Origin: Fibrobacter succinogenes
GTDB lineage: Bacteria > Fibrobacterota > Fibrobacteria > Fibrobacterales > Fibrobacteraceae
Assembly: GCA_902776765.1 (NCBI GenBank)
Contig: CACYRP010000029.1
Span: forward strand, 20,562-84,561
Direction of reading: 5' to 3'
Length of the DNA: 64,000 nucleotides
Every line of letters starts with the position of its first letter. Positions within the stretch are counted from its first letter, which is position 1. A program made the position numbers and the translations under genes. Shown piece after piece: positions 44,839 to 53,923 of the stretch. The notes under the pieces were generated by a model, which worked only from the letters and a program-made list of their open reading frames with translations, had not been told where the DNA came from and did not search any database.

Positions 44839-44855
44839 CGGCTTTGCCGCTTCGA

Positions 44856-45464
44856 TTACATCTTCACGCTGCTTCTGGCAACGTACTTCTTGATTTTCTT
44901 GTCGCCAATCCAAACCTTGCGGTGGCTCTGGATGTCGGTGAGTTCCATGTCGATCTGGTAGAAGACCACCTGTTCGCCACCTTCCTGGTCCACGACGGAG
45001 TTGATGGTGCCGGTGAGCATGAGGTCTGCACCGATTTCCATGCCGGCGTCTTTCTGTGTTTCGGCGGTGACGTTGCCCTGCTGGTCAGCAAGTTCGTCGC
45101 GGAGGTCGCCACGTTCGTTGGAGTTGGCAACGAATTCTGCCTTGCCGGAGTTGATGAGGGCGCGTTCGATATCCTTGATGAACGTTTCAACACGGATATG
45201 TTCGTGGCTCTTGTTACGGACTTTGCCAATCACGATAGTCGGCACGGAACCCTTCTGGGCGGAGAACTGGCTGTACCACGGACGACCGAGGCAGTCGTTG
45301 ATCATTTCTTCGGCGACGAGGCGGGAGTCGGTATCGTTCCAGCTGCCGGAGAGGTCGGTAACAGAGTTTGCGTCGAGGCGGGTGACTTTTCTACCACCGT
45401 CACTAGCGCAACCAGAGAGGAATGCGAGGCTTGCGCAAAGGGCGAAAATCCAAATTTTTGACAT
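44856..45464 (-). CDS. lpoB: LpoB-like penicillin-binding-protein activator lipoprotein
   Basis: A 202-residue lipoprotein with lipobox LSGC (Cys near 19). The domain follows LpoB in order: LSGSWNDTDSRLVAEEMINDCL, PTIVIGKVRNKSHEHI, an ERALINSGKAEFV helix, GADLMLTGTINSVVDQ, and YQIDMELTDIQSHRKVWIG. In proteobacteria LpoB is an outer-membrane lipoprotein that activates PBP1b across the periplasm. The partner in Fibrobacter is unproven. It ends before a separate terminator at 44705-44728. Confidence 0.88.
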   Translation of the reverse strand: MSKIWIFALCASLAFLSGCASDGGRKVTRLDANSVTDLSGSWNDTDSRLVAEEMINDCLGRPWYSQFSAQKGSVPTIVIGKVRNKSHEHIRVETFIKDIERALINSGKAEFVANSNERGDLRDELADQQGNVTAETQKDAGMEIGADLMLTGTINSVVDQEGGEQVVFYQIDMELTDIQSHRKVWIGDKKIKKYVARSSVKM

Positions 45465-45516
45465 TTTTTTCTCCTAGATTGGAAATGTTTTGTTATAAAC
45501 ATACAAAAAAAACATA

Positions 45517-45541
45517 AAAAAAACTCTCCATTTGGAGAGTT
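45517..45541 (-). terminator. Terminator of the PEGA-domain gene
   Basis: AACTCTCCA (45522-45530) and TGGAGAGTT (45533-45541) form a stem. On the minus strand a run of eight T follows. It separates the PEGA gene from the LpoB gene. Confidence 0.85.
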
Positions 45542-45579
45542 CTTTGAAAAAAGTCAATTTTTCGTTTGAAAAACGCAGA

Positions 45580-46122
45580 TTAGCGTTTCTTCTTCTTGCC
45601 GGCAGTAGCATCGAGATGCACTTCGGCCGTTTCTTCACCCTTGACCGTCACGAGTGCTTCTGCGCTCTTGCGGTTGCTGCACTGTGCGCGAACCATGTGG
45701 TCGCCAGCGTCAAGGTTGTGAACAACGAGTTCTGCACCGTCGGTCTTGTCAGCCTGTTCGCCATCGACGAAGATGAGGCAGCGCGGCGGATTGGTCGTGA
45801 CCTTGATGTGGCCCTTCGGAATCTTGGTGCTGAAGTCGAAGTTGTTGCGGCTGTCGTTACCCGGCCAAACGTTCACGCGCTTGTTGACGAGTTCAAAGCC
45901 CTGATCAATGACAACGAGGGTCTGGCGGCCAGACTTGACTTGCAAGTCTTTAATCGGGCTCTTGCCGAGAGGTTCACCACCAAGGAACACTTCGCTGTTA
46001 GGCGGTTCGGTAATGATGTTGATGGTTGCGGCCTTGCCACGCGGAGGTGGATCTTCTTCGTCAGCGACAACGGTCGTGAAGAGGAAAGCCATCATCAAGG
46101 CAAAAATATACAGCTTTTTCAT
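45580..46122 (-). CDS. PEGA-domain exported protein
   Basis: A 180-residue protein starting at ATG 46122 (AGGAG upstream; a 14-codon longer frame is less likely). The signal peptide ends near residue 20. Two PEGA-type repeats follow: INIITEPPNSEVFLGGEPLG with SPIKDLQVKSGRQTLVV, and IKVTTNPPRCLIFVDGEQAD with LDAGDHMVRAQCS. PEGA modules are extracellular beta domains of surface proteins with unknown ligands. The C-terminus is lysine-rich. It has its own terminator. Confidence 0.82.
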   Translation of the reverse strand: MKKLYIFALMMAFLFTTVVADEEDPPPRGKAATINIITEPPNSEVFLGGEPLGKSPIKDLQVKSGRQTLVVIDQGFELVNKRVNVWPGNDSRNNFDFSTKIPKGHIKVTTNPPRCLIFVDGEQADKTDGAELVVHNLDAGDHMVRAQCSNRKSAEALVTVKGEETAEVHLDATAGKKKKR

Positions 46123-46253
46123 TGCAGGTACTCCTGTTTTGCTTGTAAATGGTTTATTAGACATTAAGAATTTAATTCTTTTTTACATGGATAAATGTTA
46201 AAGTGCCGTAAAAAGTACGTAAATATTTGGTCTGGATTAACTAATTTTTGTAC

Positions 46254-48014
46254 ATGAAAGCGCTTTATCAAAAAATTCGCAGTTTACAAGGGAAAAATTA
46301 CGGGCTTTACAAATCCCTCGCGGATAGAACGTGGGATTTTGGTGACTTTGTGCTGGAATTTCTCCATGTGCAGGGCGACCCGTATGCACCGGCTTCGCGT
46401 GTGATAATCAAGTCGAACTTGCAGATGCTGGGGTTCCCGAGCGAATGGGGTAGCTCTTTTGAGCGGCGCCTCGCGTTGAGCGATTTCCTTTACCGTAAGC
46501 TTTCTGCACTTGTTCGTGAAAAGTATCCCGATAAGGAAGCGGCGGTTGTTTTCGATACTGCTGGACCTGAAATGCTAGTGCGAAACGCGCTCTGGGTCGA
46601 TAATGGCGAACTGCGAGCTTGTTTGCAAGTGCGCTTGCCGGGCGATGGCCGCAAAATTCAGGCGGAAGCCGCTGCCGAGATTTTGACGATGGTGCTTCCG
46701 GACTTGGTGTCGGCGGCGCTGTACAATTTGGGCAGGTCTAAGAAGGATGGCGTGGAGCCTGAACTTGTTGAACATTACCGCGTGCTTGCCGAGCGCAAGG
46801 AAATATTGTCGCAACTCGATGCCCGTAATCTTTGCGCATTTGTGCCGGATGGCGCCGTGCTCCCACGCGTATCGGGATTAAGTGAAGCGCCGATGGAAGG
46901 GGCGGTTCCGTTTACCGCTCCCGAAGAAATGGCGGTGACGCTTGTCGCGAATGGCCGTGAAATTTGCGGCATGGGAATCCCGAAAGGCATTACCGTGATT
47001 TCGGGTGGTGCGTTCCATGGAAAGTCAACGTTGTTGCAGGCGCTCACGAAAGCCGTGTATCCGCACATTCCGGGCGATGGCCGCGAAGGCATAGTCATTA
47101 GTGAATCGGCGGTGCGTGTGGGCGTCGAAGACGGCCGCAGCGTTCGCGGAACGAACCTTTCGCAATTTGTGCGTGATTTGCCAGGTGGAATCTCCACAAA
47201 TAACTTTACGACAGCGTGTGCGTCGGGCTCCACGAGCGAGGCCGCGAACTTGATGGAAGCAATGGAAGCGGGGAGCGATGTATTTTTGATTGACGAAGAC
47301 TCCTCTGCGGTGAACTTCCTCATTCGCGATGTACGCGTGCGTAAGCTCTTGGGCGATGACCGCGAACCGCTTATCCCGCTGACGGACCGCATCCGTGAAA
47401 TCGAGAATCGTAGCTTTATTCTGGTGGCGGGCGCCTGTGGCGATTTTTTGGACTTGGCAGACAACATTATTGTGATGGCTTCGTACAAGGCGGAATGCGC
47501 ACGAGTGAATGGAAAAAATATTGCTGCTGGGTTGAATGCGGCTGATGTGAATGTTATTAGGGATGCCGCGAAAATCGGGTCTAACTTGCCTGCGTTTGTG
47601 GAACCGCATTGCCGCGATTTTGCAGAATATGTGAAGCCTTTGCTCCCGTCATTACGCCCAGCTTCTGCTGTGGAGCGCCAAGTCAAAGTGAAAATTTCAG
47701 GCGATACTTTGTTGCAGATCGGGTTCCTTGTTTCGGATACATCCAAGGCGGGTGCGCTCGTGGATAAACAACAACGCTTTGGTGCCGGATTTATGCTGTT
47801 GAACCTTTGCCAAAATGCGGCGAGCAACAATGATTCTGCAAACGGAGAATCGCAAAAGTCTGCTACGATTATGGAATGCATCAATGCGCTCTGCGAAAAA
47901 ATCAAGAATGTGGGCTTCCGCAATTTGCCGCAAGGCCTGAGCCGTGAAATGAGCCTCCCGCGAGCTATCGATATTGCCTGCGTGCTGTATAGGTTGCGTG
48001 ATAACAAACGATAA
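46254..48014 (+). CDS. Predicted ABC-class P-loop ATPase (COG3044-like)
   Basis: A 586-residue cytoplasmic ATPase. N-terminal 220 residues: YGLYKSLADRTWDFGDFVLEF and SNLQMLGFPSEWG. P-loop ITVISGGAFHGKSTLLQAL near residue 250. NNFTTACASGSTSEAANLMEA is a signature-like region followed by Walker B VFLIDEDSSAVNFL. The C-terminal helical part contains a second conserved block. This matches the uncharacterised bacterial family called predicted ATPase of the ABC class, whose eukaryotic relative MRB1590 binds RNA. ATG 46254 is chosen over TTG 46248. It stands alone; no partner gene is evident. Confidence 0.85.
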   Translation: MKALYQKIRSLQGKNYGLYKSLADRTWDFGDFVLEFLHVQGDPYAPASRVIIKSNLQMLGFPSEWGSSFERRLALSDFLYRKLSALVREKYPDKEAAVVFDTAGPEMLVRNALWVDNGELRACLQVRLPGDGRKIQAEAAAEILTMVLPDLVSAALYNLGRSKKDGVEPELVEHYRVLAERKEILSQLDARNLCAFVPDGAVLPRVSGLSEAPMEGAVPFTAPEEMAVTLVANGREICGMGIPKGITVISGGAFHGKSTLLQALTKAVYPHIPGDGREGIVISESAVRVGVEDGRSVRGTNLSQFVRDLPGGISTNNFTTACASGSTSEAANLMEAMEAGSDVFLIDEDSSAVNFLIRDVRVRKLLGDDREPLIPLTDRIREIENRSFILVAGACGDFLDLADNIIVMASYKAECARVNGKNIAAGLNAADVNVIRDAAKIGSNLPAFVEPHCRDFAEYVKPLLPSLRPASAVERQVKVKISGDTLLQIGFLVSDTSKAGALVDKQQRFGAGFMLLNLCQNAASNNDSANGESQKSATIMECINALCEKIKNVGFRNLPQGLSREMSLPRAIDIACVLYRLRDNKR

Positions 48015-48183
48015 AATCTTTTGCTTTGTCATCCCGCATTTTTGTGCAGTTGTCTAAAAATGTGCCCTGAGTCACTTTTATGACATGTCAATTTTTTCCG
48101 ATATGTCATTTTTCATACGTTTTGGAGGTTTACCCCATAATAATCTATTTTATAAAATAACGGGTTAAATATGGGAGTGTGGT

Positions 48184-49605
48184 ATGTTTAGGGGTAAATT
48201 TTCACATATGCTTTTTGGTGCTGCGCTTGGATGCGCTGTCACTTGCGGGAGTGCTTTTGCGATTACGGCAAATCCGAACGTGAGCATTGGCAAAAGTCTT
48301 TACGTTGCAGGGACTGTGAATTCCAGTGTAAATCCTGAAGCTTATACAGACGGCAAGTTGGATTTAAACCAGATTGCTGTTGCCTCCGATTTTGCGTTGA
48401 ATGTAGGCGAGGGCCCGAAAAAGCTGTTTATCACATGGGATTCCCGTGGCGATGAAGCTTGGGCGAGCGAGGATTATGTGTATGCTCAGGGATGCGTCCA
48501 CAACTGGATGGACTATGCGACTTTGCAACATTTTAAGGTGTTGACGTCTGCGAATTCGACGAATGGTGTAGATGGCGATTGGGAGGTTGTTGCCCAAGTG
48601 GGCGAGAGCGGAGCGGCCTCGCGCGGTCTTGCGATTGATTTTGAGGGAAAGTCCTGGTTCCGTATCGTAGCGGATGAGCCTGTGGTGAATCTGGAAGAAG
48701 TTAGTGCGTACGATATCAGCAATGGTGGTGATGACACCTGGTTCTTTATGGGCACGAGTATCACCCAGATGGGCATGAAGCAGTTTATTGTGGATTCGAA
48801 TTTTTCTCAGTTGATTCATGCGCGTTTCCCAGAACACTATCCGGCGATGGTCCGTGGGGGTATTGCATGCCTTACGAGCCAGGGCGTTGTCGATGCGCTT
48901 AAGTATTATGTGGAATATGCAGGGAACGTGAAGTTCTGGGCTATTGAGATGGGGACGAATGATGCCTATGAGGGTAATGGAGTTACTGTCGAGATGTTCG
49001 AAAACAACTTGCAGACAATAATCGATACGGCTAGGGCTCATGGTATCACGCCGATTATAGCGCGTTTGATTGCAATGAATCTTGGCGAAGCGGGCCGGTT
49101 GTTGCATCAGCGTTACCTGGCGGTTATCGACAAGGTTGTGGAACGCAACAATTTGCCAGCGGGTCCTGATTTTGCAGGATATTTTACGGCGCATCCGGAA
49201 GAACTCGATAGCGATGGTATTCATCCGGCGAATCCGACGGGTGGACAATCGATGCACCGCTTGTGGGCGGATGCTGTCGCGTCTTTTTACAAAGGAAAGA
49301 CATCTGAACCGGTTATCGGTGTTGCTCCTGGAACTTTAGCAGTTCCTAAAAAACAGAATGCGCAGATGGTGCTGCCACAAGTTTTTGTGGACGGCCGTAC
49401 GGTCATGATTACGCGATTGAGCGAACCGGTTTCTGTTGCTGTTGTCGATTTGACGGGGCATGTCGTGTGGAACGGCCGTGTCGGAAATTCTGCGGATGGT
49501 TCCCTTGAGTCCATGCCACGTTTGAATGCGGTTCCTGCCGGAAATTACATCGTGAAAATTCGCGGTGCAACGACATCGTACAAGACGAGAATTTCAATTC
49601 GATAA
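48184..49605 (+). CDS. Secreted SGNH-type carbohydrate esterase
   Basis: A 473-residue exported enzyme. The signal peptide ends near residue 26. An N-terminal beta-sandwich domain (about 30-175) looks carbohydrate-binding-like. The SGNH hydrolase domain (about 180-375) has block I FFMGTSITQMGM (nucleophile Ser in GTS instead of GDS), an MRGG-like block II, block III EMGTNDA, and the catalytic Asp/His in SDGIHPANP. A C-terminal beta module (about 395-473, VSVAVVDLTGHVVWNGRVGN; AVPAGNYIVKIRG) resembles type IX-sorting-type tails. It probably removes acetyl groups from plant polysaccharide, which suits Fibrobacter. It has its own terminator. Confidence 0.85.
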   Translation: MFRGKFSHMLFGAALGCAVTCGSAFAITANPNVSIGKSLYVAGTVNSSVNPEAYTDGKLDLNQIAVASDFALNVGEGPKKLFITWDSRGDEAWASEDYVYAQGCVHNWMDYATLQHFKVLTSANSTNGVDGDWEVVAQVGESGAASRGLAIDFEGKSWFRIVADEPVVNLEEVSAYDISNGGDDTWFFMGTSITQMGMKQFIVDSNFSQLIHARFPEHYPAMVRGGIACLTSQGVVDALKYYVEYAGNVKFWAIEMGTNDAYEGNGVTVEMFENNLQTIIDTARAHGITPIIARLIAMNLGEAGRLLHQRYLAVIDKVVERNNLPAGPDFAGYFTAHPEELDSDGIHPANPTGGQSMHRLWADAVASFYKGKTSEPVIGVAPGTLAVPKKQNAQMVLPQVFVDGRTVMITRLSEPVSVAVVDLTGHVVWNGRVGNSADGSLESMPRLNAVPAGNYIVKIRGATTSYKTRISIR

Positions 49606-49624
49606 ACCTTTTGATAATGTTTTT

Positions 49625-49650
49625 AAGGGAGTCCATCGGGCTCCTTTTTT
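49625..49650 (+). terminator. Terminator of the secreted esterase gene
   Basis: An AGGGAGTCC/GGGCTCCTT imperfect stem followed by TTTTTT, about 20 bp after the stop at 49605. Confidence 0.7.
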
Positions 49651-49739
49651 AATGCATTTTATCCTTATTTTTTGTTATATTGTCGCAAATATTTGGTGGC
49701 GTTATTGGTGAATTGTGACCGCTACTATATATTACGTGT

Positions 49740-50126
49740 ATGAATTATTTGAAACCTATCATTTGCATGTTGCTTTCGCTTAGTCTTGTTGGCTGCGCCG
49801 TAAGCAAGAACCCGAATCCCGTAATCCGTTACGGGGCAAATGTGGGCGTTACCTTGGCGGGACCGGGCCTTGCTACAGTGTGCGTGGTCGGGGCGCTAGA
49901 TGAAGATGGCTCAAACAAGAATTTGGATAAGGTGGGCCTGATTGGGCTTGGAGCGGCTGCGGCAGGCTTTGTGGTGGGAGCTGTTTTAGGTGGAACGGTT
50001 GGATTTTTCAAGTGGATGTTCAACGGGTTTGAAGACGATCATATCAAAGAGTATTCCGAATTGCCCGAAGATATTTTACCGCCGGTAAGAGACGATGAAT
50101 ATAAGTACGGCTCGAAGTTGAAATGA
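49740..50126 (+). CDS. Small glycine-rich lipoprotein, tandem copy 1
   Basis: A 128-residue lipoprotein. Lipobox VGC sits near residue 20 (SLSLVGCAVSKNPNP). Two glycine-rich hydrophobic stretches follow (VTLAGPGLATVCVVG; LGAAAAGFVVGAVLGGTVGF), then an acidic tail. The next gene is a clear duplicate overlapping by 4 bp. The glycine-zipper-like segments suggest membrane association. Function unknown. Confidence 0.75.
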   Translation: MNYLKPIICMLLSLSLVGCAVSKNPNPVIRYGANVGVTLAGPGLATVCVVGALDEDGSNKNLDKVGLIGLGAAAAGFVVGAVLGGTVGFFKWMFNGFEDDHIKEYSELPEDILPPVRDDEYKYGSKLK

Positions 50127-50479
50127 AATTTTTGAAGTTTATCATTTGCGTATTGCTCTCGCTTAGCCTTGTGGGTTGTGCCGTGAGCAAGAACCCGAAC
50201 CCCATGATTCGTTATGGTGCAAATACGGCTGCGACTATGGCGTTGCCGGGTGCGATTGCTGCAGCTTCATCTGGGCCTATAATTTGTGCAAGTGGCTTGG
50301 ATATTCATGCGCTTGTGTTTGGTGTAATCAGCGTTGGTGCTGCCGGGGCAGGCTATGTTGCAGGAGCTTTGCTTGGCGGAACCGTCGGTTTCGTCAAATG
50401 GATGATTAACGGATTTGAAGATGACAGCGATGTTGTATCCGACTTGCCCGAAGATATTGCACCGCCGACAAAACCGTAG
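50123..50479 (+). CDS. Small glycine-rich lipoprotein, tandem copy 2
   Basis: A 118-residue lipoprotein, duplicate of the preceding gene (shared LLSLSLVGCAVSKNPNP, IRYGAN, GALLGGTVGFVKWM, NGFEDD and DLPEDI). The ATGA overlap makes them an obligate operon. The middle is diverged. It converges on murJ, with 6 bp between stops. Confidence 0.75.
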   Translation: MKFLKFIICVLLSLSLVGCAVSKNPNPMIRYGANTAATMALPGAIAAASSGPIICASGLDIHALVFGVISVGAAGAGYVAGALLGGTVGFVKWMINGFEDDSDVVSDLPEDIAPPTKP

Positions 50480-50485
50480 GTAAGC

Positions 50486-52078
50486 TTACTTTGCCAAATG
50501 CAATTTGCGGAGCACTTTTCCAAGAAGTTCGTTTAGAATATCCTTGGCGTCTTTACTGCCGAGGTAGCGCTGGATAATGAGCGTGAGCGTAAAGAGGGCT
50601 ATGCCTGCGGCGCAAGCGTAAACGACAAGCGTGATAAATCCTGCATTGCGCACAAAATCACCAGAAACGTGGTCAAGCCCGATGGCGGCTGCAATCATGA
50701 TGCCGAAGGCAACGAGTGCACGGAACATGTTCAATAGCGCGTCTTTCATGCCATCGGTGCCATTCTTTTTAGCCCACATGAAAATCATCGAAATCACTTG
50801 CAGGATGGCGCCTGCAGCGCCGATAATCGGGACGCTCTTGATGCCGAGTCCCACTTCGGGGTCGCCGAGCAAAATGTAGGCGGGAATGGTTGCTGCAAAG
50901 ATGCCGGTATTCAAAAGTGTCGGGACCCACATGCGTTCGCAAGCGTAAAAGCTACGGACGAGTACGGCTTGCAAGCAAAGTCCAAGGCTTACGGGCAAAT
51001 ACCAGCGGAGAATTTCAGAAATTGCTTCGGTCGTTTCGCGGTGGAATGCTCCACGTTCAAATAGAATGCGCACGGCGGGGAAGCTGAGCGCCCAAACGGC
51101 GACAACCGCCGGAATCAAGATGCAGAACATGCGTGAAAGGCTTTTCCAAATTTTGCGGTTGAGCTGCGAGAAGTCGCCTTCCTTGACGAGACGCGCCATG
51201 TCGGGGTAGCTCGTGACGCTGACCGAGAATCCAAAGACCGCGACGAGCGTGTACATCACGCGGTAAGCGTAGTTGAGGCTCGAAATGCCGCTTGTGCCGA
51301 AATTTGCACCAAAGCTTCGGATGATAAATTCAAGGCCGAACATGGAGCCCACGCCAAGAGACATGGGAAGCATCATTTTGAAGTAACGAATAATGTCGGG
51401 GTGCTTGGGTTCGCAGATAAGTTCATAATGGACGCCACCGCGCTTGGCTCCAAAAATCTGGAGGGCGAAAAATCCGATGAACGCTCCGACGGGTACGCCC
51501 CATGCAAATCCCGAGAGTCCGTAATCATTGCCTGTATAATTCGTGAGGGCAAGGCCTGCGGCACCACCGCCTACAATAGCAATGTTGTAGATGAGGCCCG
51601 TGAGAGAGGGGATCAGGAACTGCTTGCGGGTATGCTGTACTGCGACGAGGATGCTACCGACAAAGATGAAGATTTGTCCCGGAAGAATAATGCGTCCGTA
51701 ATAGGTGGCGCGCTCCAAAAGTTCGGGCGTCACGCCATCGACGGTCAGGAGTGCGATGAGTTCCTTCATCCAGATAAATGCCGGAATCACGAGAATGAGG
51801 AGAGCAATTCCAAACGTATTGAGCACATTGCTGAAGAACTTCCAGCCGCCGCGTTCGTCACCTGCGACTTTGTACCCCGTGAAAATCGGGATGAAGATGA
51901 TTGACAAAAATCCGGTGCTGACCACGTGATTCAGGATGTCTGGAATCATGAACGCGAGGTCGAGTGCATTTTTTTCGAGCGACACGCCAGCGGCGTGGGC
52001 AAGTAGCATTTCACGGAAAATCCCGAGCACGCGGCTCAGAAGCATAGAAACGGCAACAATTATAGCGGCTTTATTCAT
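50486..52078 (-). CDS. murJ: Lipid II flippase MurJ
   Basis: A 530-residue MurJ/MviN-family protein of the MOP exporter superfamily that flips lipid II for peptidoglycan synthesis. It has 14 or so membrane segments. The N-terminus MNKAAIIVAVSMLLSRVLGI is typical, with the functional arginine in SRVLGIFREML. GFLSIIFIPIF, FERGAFHRETT and ARSFYA-like VRSFYACERMW are family motifs. Length is usual. A single gene with the barrel protein gene divergent upstream. Confidence 0.94.
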   Translation of the reverse strand: MNKAAIIVAVSMLLSRVLGIFREMLLAHAAGVSLEKNALDLAFMIPDILNHVVSTGFLSIIFIPIFTGYKVAGDERGGWKFFSNVLNTFGIALLILVIPAFIWMKELIALLTVDGVTPELLERATYYGRIILPGQIFIFVGSILVAVQHTRKQFLIPSLTGLIYNIAIVGGGAAGLALTNYTGNDYGLSGFAWGVPVGAFIGFFALQIFGAKRGGVHYELICEPKHPDIIRYFKMMLPMSLGVGSMFGLEFIIRSFGANFGTSGISSLNYAYRVMYTLVAVFGFSVSVTSYPDMARLVKEGDFSQLNRKIWKSLSRMFCILIPAVVAVWALSFPAVRILFERGAFHRETTEAISEILRWYLPVSLGLCLQAVLVRSFYACERMWVPTLLNTGIFAATIPAYILLGDPEVGLGIKSVPIIGAAGAILQVISMIFMWAKKNGTDGMKDALLNMFRALVAFGIMIAAAIGLDHVSGDFVRNAGFITLVVYACAAGIALFTLTLIIQRYLGSKDAKDILNELLGKVLRKLHLAK

Positions 52079-52150
52079 GAGTGCTGTAAAATATAGAATG
52101 GTTAAATGTTCTTTGAACTTATTGTGTAATCTTTTTATATATTTCCTATT

Positions 52151-52720
52151 ATGAAAAAGATATTAGTACTTATTTCCTTCCTCGTTCTTGCGGCATTTGC
52201 CCAGAACTATGACACTGTTGAACCGGAGAAAAAACTCCAGCGTCCGGTCTATAGTTTCCAGATGGCTGCGTTCGGCCTTGCTTTCTGGAGTAACTACCAT
52301 GACGATGAGAAGAATCCTGAAAAGGATAAAGTCACGGCTTTCCCGCTTATCCGCTACGGTCATATTTGGGAAATGACGACCCACGGCGCTATCACGGCGA
52401 TTTCGAACTGGCATGCCGAATTTGGCACGGACTGGGAACTTGAAGGCAATATGCTTATCGGTGGACGTTATTCTCCACTTGATGAAGTGGTTTCTCCGTT
52501 TATCGGTGCCGGTATTGGTCTTGGTTTCCAAGTTGACGCATTCTTTGATGACTGGATTGGTGCATTCGGTATGTGTCTCGGTGGTGAAGTCGGTTTGAAC
52601 TTCTTCCACAATTCTGCCGTTCAGCTTGAAGCTGGTTTTGGTTTCAACATCCTTGCTACGAAGGTGGATTTTGGCAAGAGCTTCAAGAGCTTCAACCTGT
52701 TCTTCGGTGTGAACTATTAA
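52151..52720 (+). CDS. Small outer-membrane beta-barrel-like protein
   Basis: A 189-residue exported protein. The signal peptide ends near residue 17 (VLAAFAQ). Barrel-type strands follow, including ITAISNWHAEFGTDWELEGN, FIGAGIGLGFQVDAFF and AVQLEAGFGFNILATKV, and it ends SFNLFFGVNY with a terminal aromatic residue, as BamA substrates do. It is transcribed divergently from murJ and has a terminator after it. Confidence 0.78.
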   Translation: MKKILVLISFLVLAAFAQNYDTVEPEKKLQRPVYSFQMAAFGLAFWSNYHDDEKNPEKDKVTAFPLIRYGHIWEMTTHGAITAISNWHAEFGTDWELEGNMLIGGRYSPLDEVVSPFIGAGIGLGFQVDAFFDDWIGAFGMCLGGEVGLNFFHNSAVQLEAGFGFNILATKVDFGKSFKSFNLFFGVNY

Positions 52721-52775
52721 TTTGAGAGCTCGCTAAAAAATGTGCGCTTGAAAGTGCGCGCAAACTTGAATGCGA

Positions 52776-52800
52776 AAAATCCGGATTGACCGGATTTTTT
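52776..52800 (+). terminator. Terminator after the small barrel protein
   Basis: AAATCCGG and CCGGATTT arms around an ATTGA loop, followed by a T-run. Confidence 0.8.
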
Positions 52801-52862
52801 TATGCCGTAATGTTGCGGGATAGGTTTGGAAGCGCGAAATATCCAGTGATGTTTCGTTTCTT

Positions 52863-53885
52863 TTAAACTGCGATTTTAAAATCGTTCAGCAGCGAGTTGC
52901 GTTTGATTTTGCCTTGCTGTTGTAAACGCTCGACGAGGATTCCTGGGCGCACGTGGAATACGCCGGAAAAATGTTGGATGCAACGGCGCTCATTAAAGCG
53001 ACCGCAGCAGATGAGTTCGCATTCTTCGGCTTCGGAGAGGAGCGTGTCTTGGGCGAAATTTTCGGCTTCGATTTCTTGGACGCTCTTGGCGGCGGAGGGG
53101 TTGGGCTGCGCCGCAATTGGCATCGCATGATTGCCGAGTTGCAAGCAGGATGTTCGTAAGGGGTGGTAAAGCACGTGTGCAACCGCGTGGAACAGCGCTT
53201 CAAGGAATTTTGAATCGTCTATCTTGGTTGTCGGGAACTGGATGATGGGGCGGTAGCCTCTCCAGTAGAAAGCGCATATCGGAGTGGGTGCGGTGAGGAA
53301 CGGTTCGACTTCGAGGAATTCTATTCCGCAGTTGTGGAGTGCTTCACGTGCCGTGTTGCGTAGGCTTTGCCCATGGAGGAATACATTTTTGCGCAAAAAT
53401 TTTAGGTTCGCGAGAATCGCGTCTTGATCGGGCGTGAAGTCGGTTGTTGAACGATTGACGCGGAGTTCTCCCAAGCGGATCCAGGCGGCAAGTGTTTGTG
53501 GGTTTGAGGATTGCAGTGTGACGCTGTAGTAATTGTTGAATCCGGCAATGCTTCCGATTTGCATGAAGCGGAAAACGGCGCGCACGAGTTCTGCATTTTT
53601 GGCATTTGCAGGAATGAGTCCCTTGTTTTGCAAAGTGCGGATGGGGAACTTGCGTACCCACGGGAGGAACTTTTCGAGTTCTTTAGAATCTTGAGATTTG
53701 GGGTTTTGTGTGTCGCTTGCGTTATTGGTTTCGTTGTTTCCGAATGCAAGTTTGAATGCCGTATTTGCTTCGGTGGTGCCGCGTTCCATAAGGCAACTGC
53801 GTGGGTAGCCAAGACGACGGATAAGCTCGTCTTGCGTGATGTGCTCCCGCTTTTGAATTTGCTTAATGGATTCTTTCAAACTCAT
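52863..53885 (-). CDS. HTH plus degenerate ImmA/IrrE-like protein
   Basis: A 340-residue protein. The N-terminus (about 12-45) resembles an Xre-type HTH (ITQDELIRRLGYPRSCLMERG). A middle helical region follows. The C-terminal domain (about 165-320) has the layout of ImmA/IrrE zinc peptidases found in HigA-like antitoxins: FLEALFHAVAHVLYH at 228-241 sits where HExxH belongs, and EAENFAQD supplies the later acidic ligand. The catalytic Glu of HExxH is Ala here, so proteolysis is doubtful though both His remain. Probably a regulator. No partner toxin gene adjoins. Confidence 0.72.
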   Translation of the reverse strand: MSLKESIKQIQKREHITQDELIRRLGYPRSCLMERGTTEANTAFKLAFGNNETNNASDTQNPKSQDSKELEKFLPWVRKFPIRTLQNKGLIPANAKNAELVRAVFRFMQIGSIAGFNNYYSVTLQSSNPQTLAAWIRLGELRVNRSTTDFTPDQDAILANLKFLRKNVFLHGQSLRNTAREALHNCGIEFLEVEPFLTAPTPICAFYWRGYRPIIQFPTTKIDDSKFLEALFHAVAHVLYHPLRTSCLQLGNHAMPIAAQPNPSAAKSVQEIEAENFAQDTLLSEAEECELICCGRFNERRCIQHFSGVFHVRPGILVERLQQQGKIKRNSLLNDFKIAV

Positions 53886-53923
53886 ATTCTAAAAATAAAT
53901 AATTAACGTCCTTATGGACAAAT

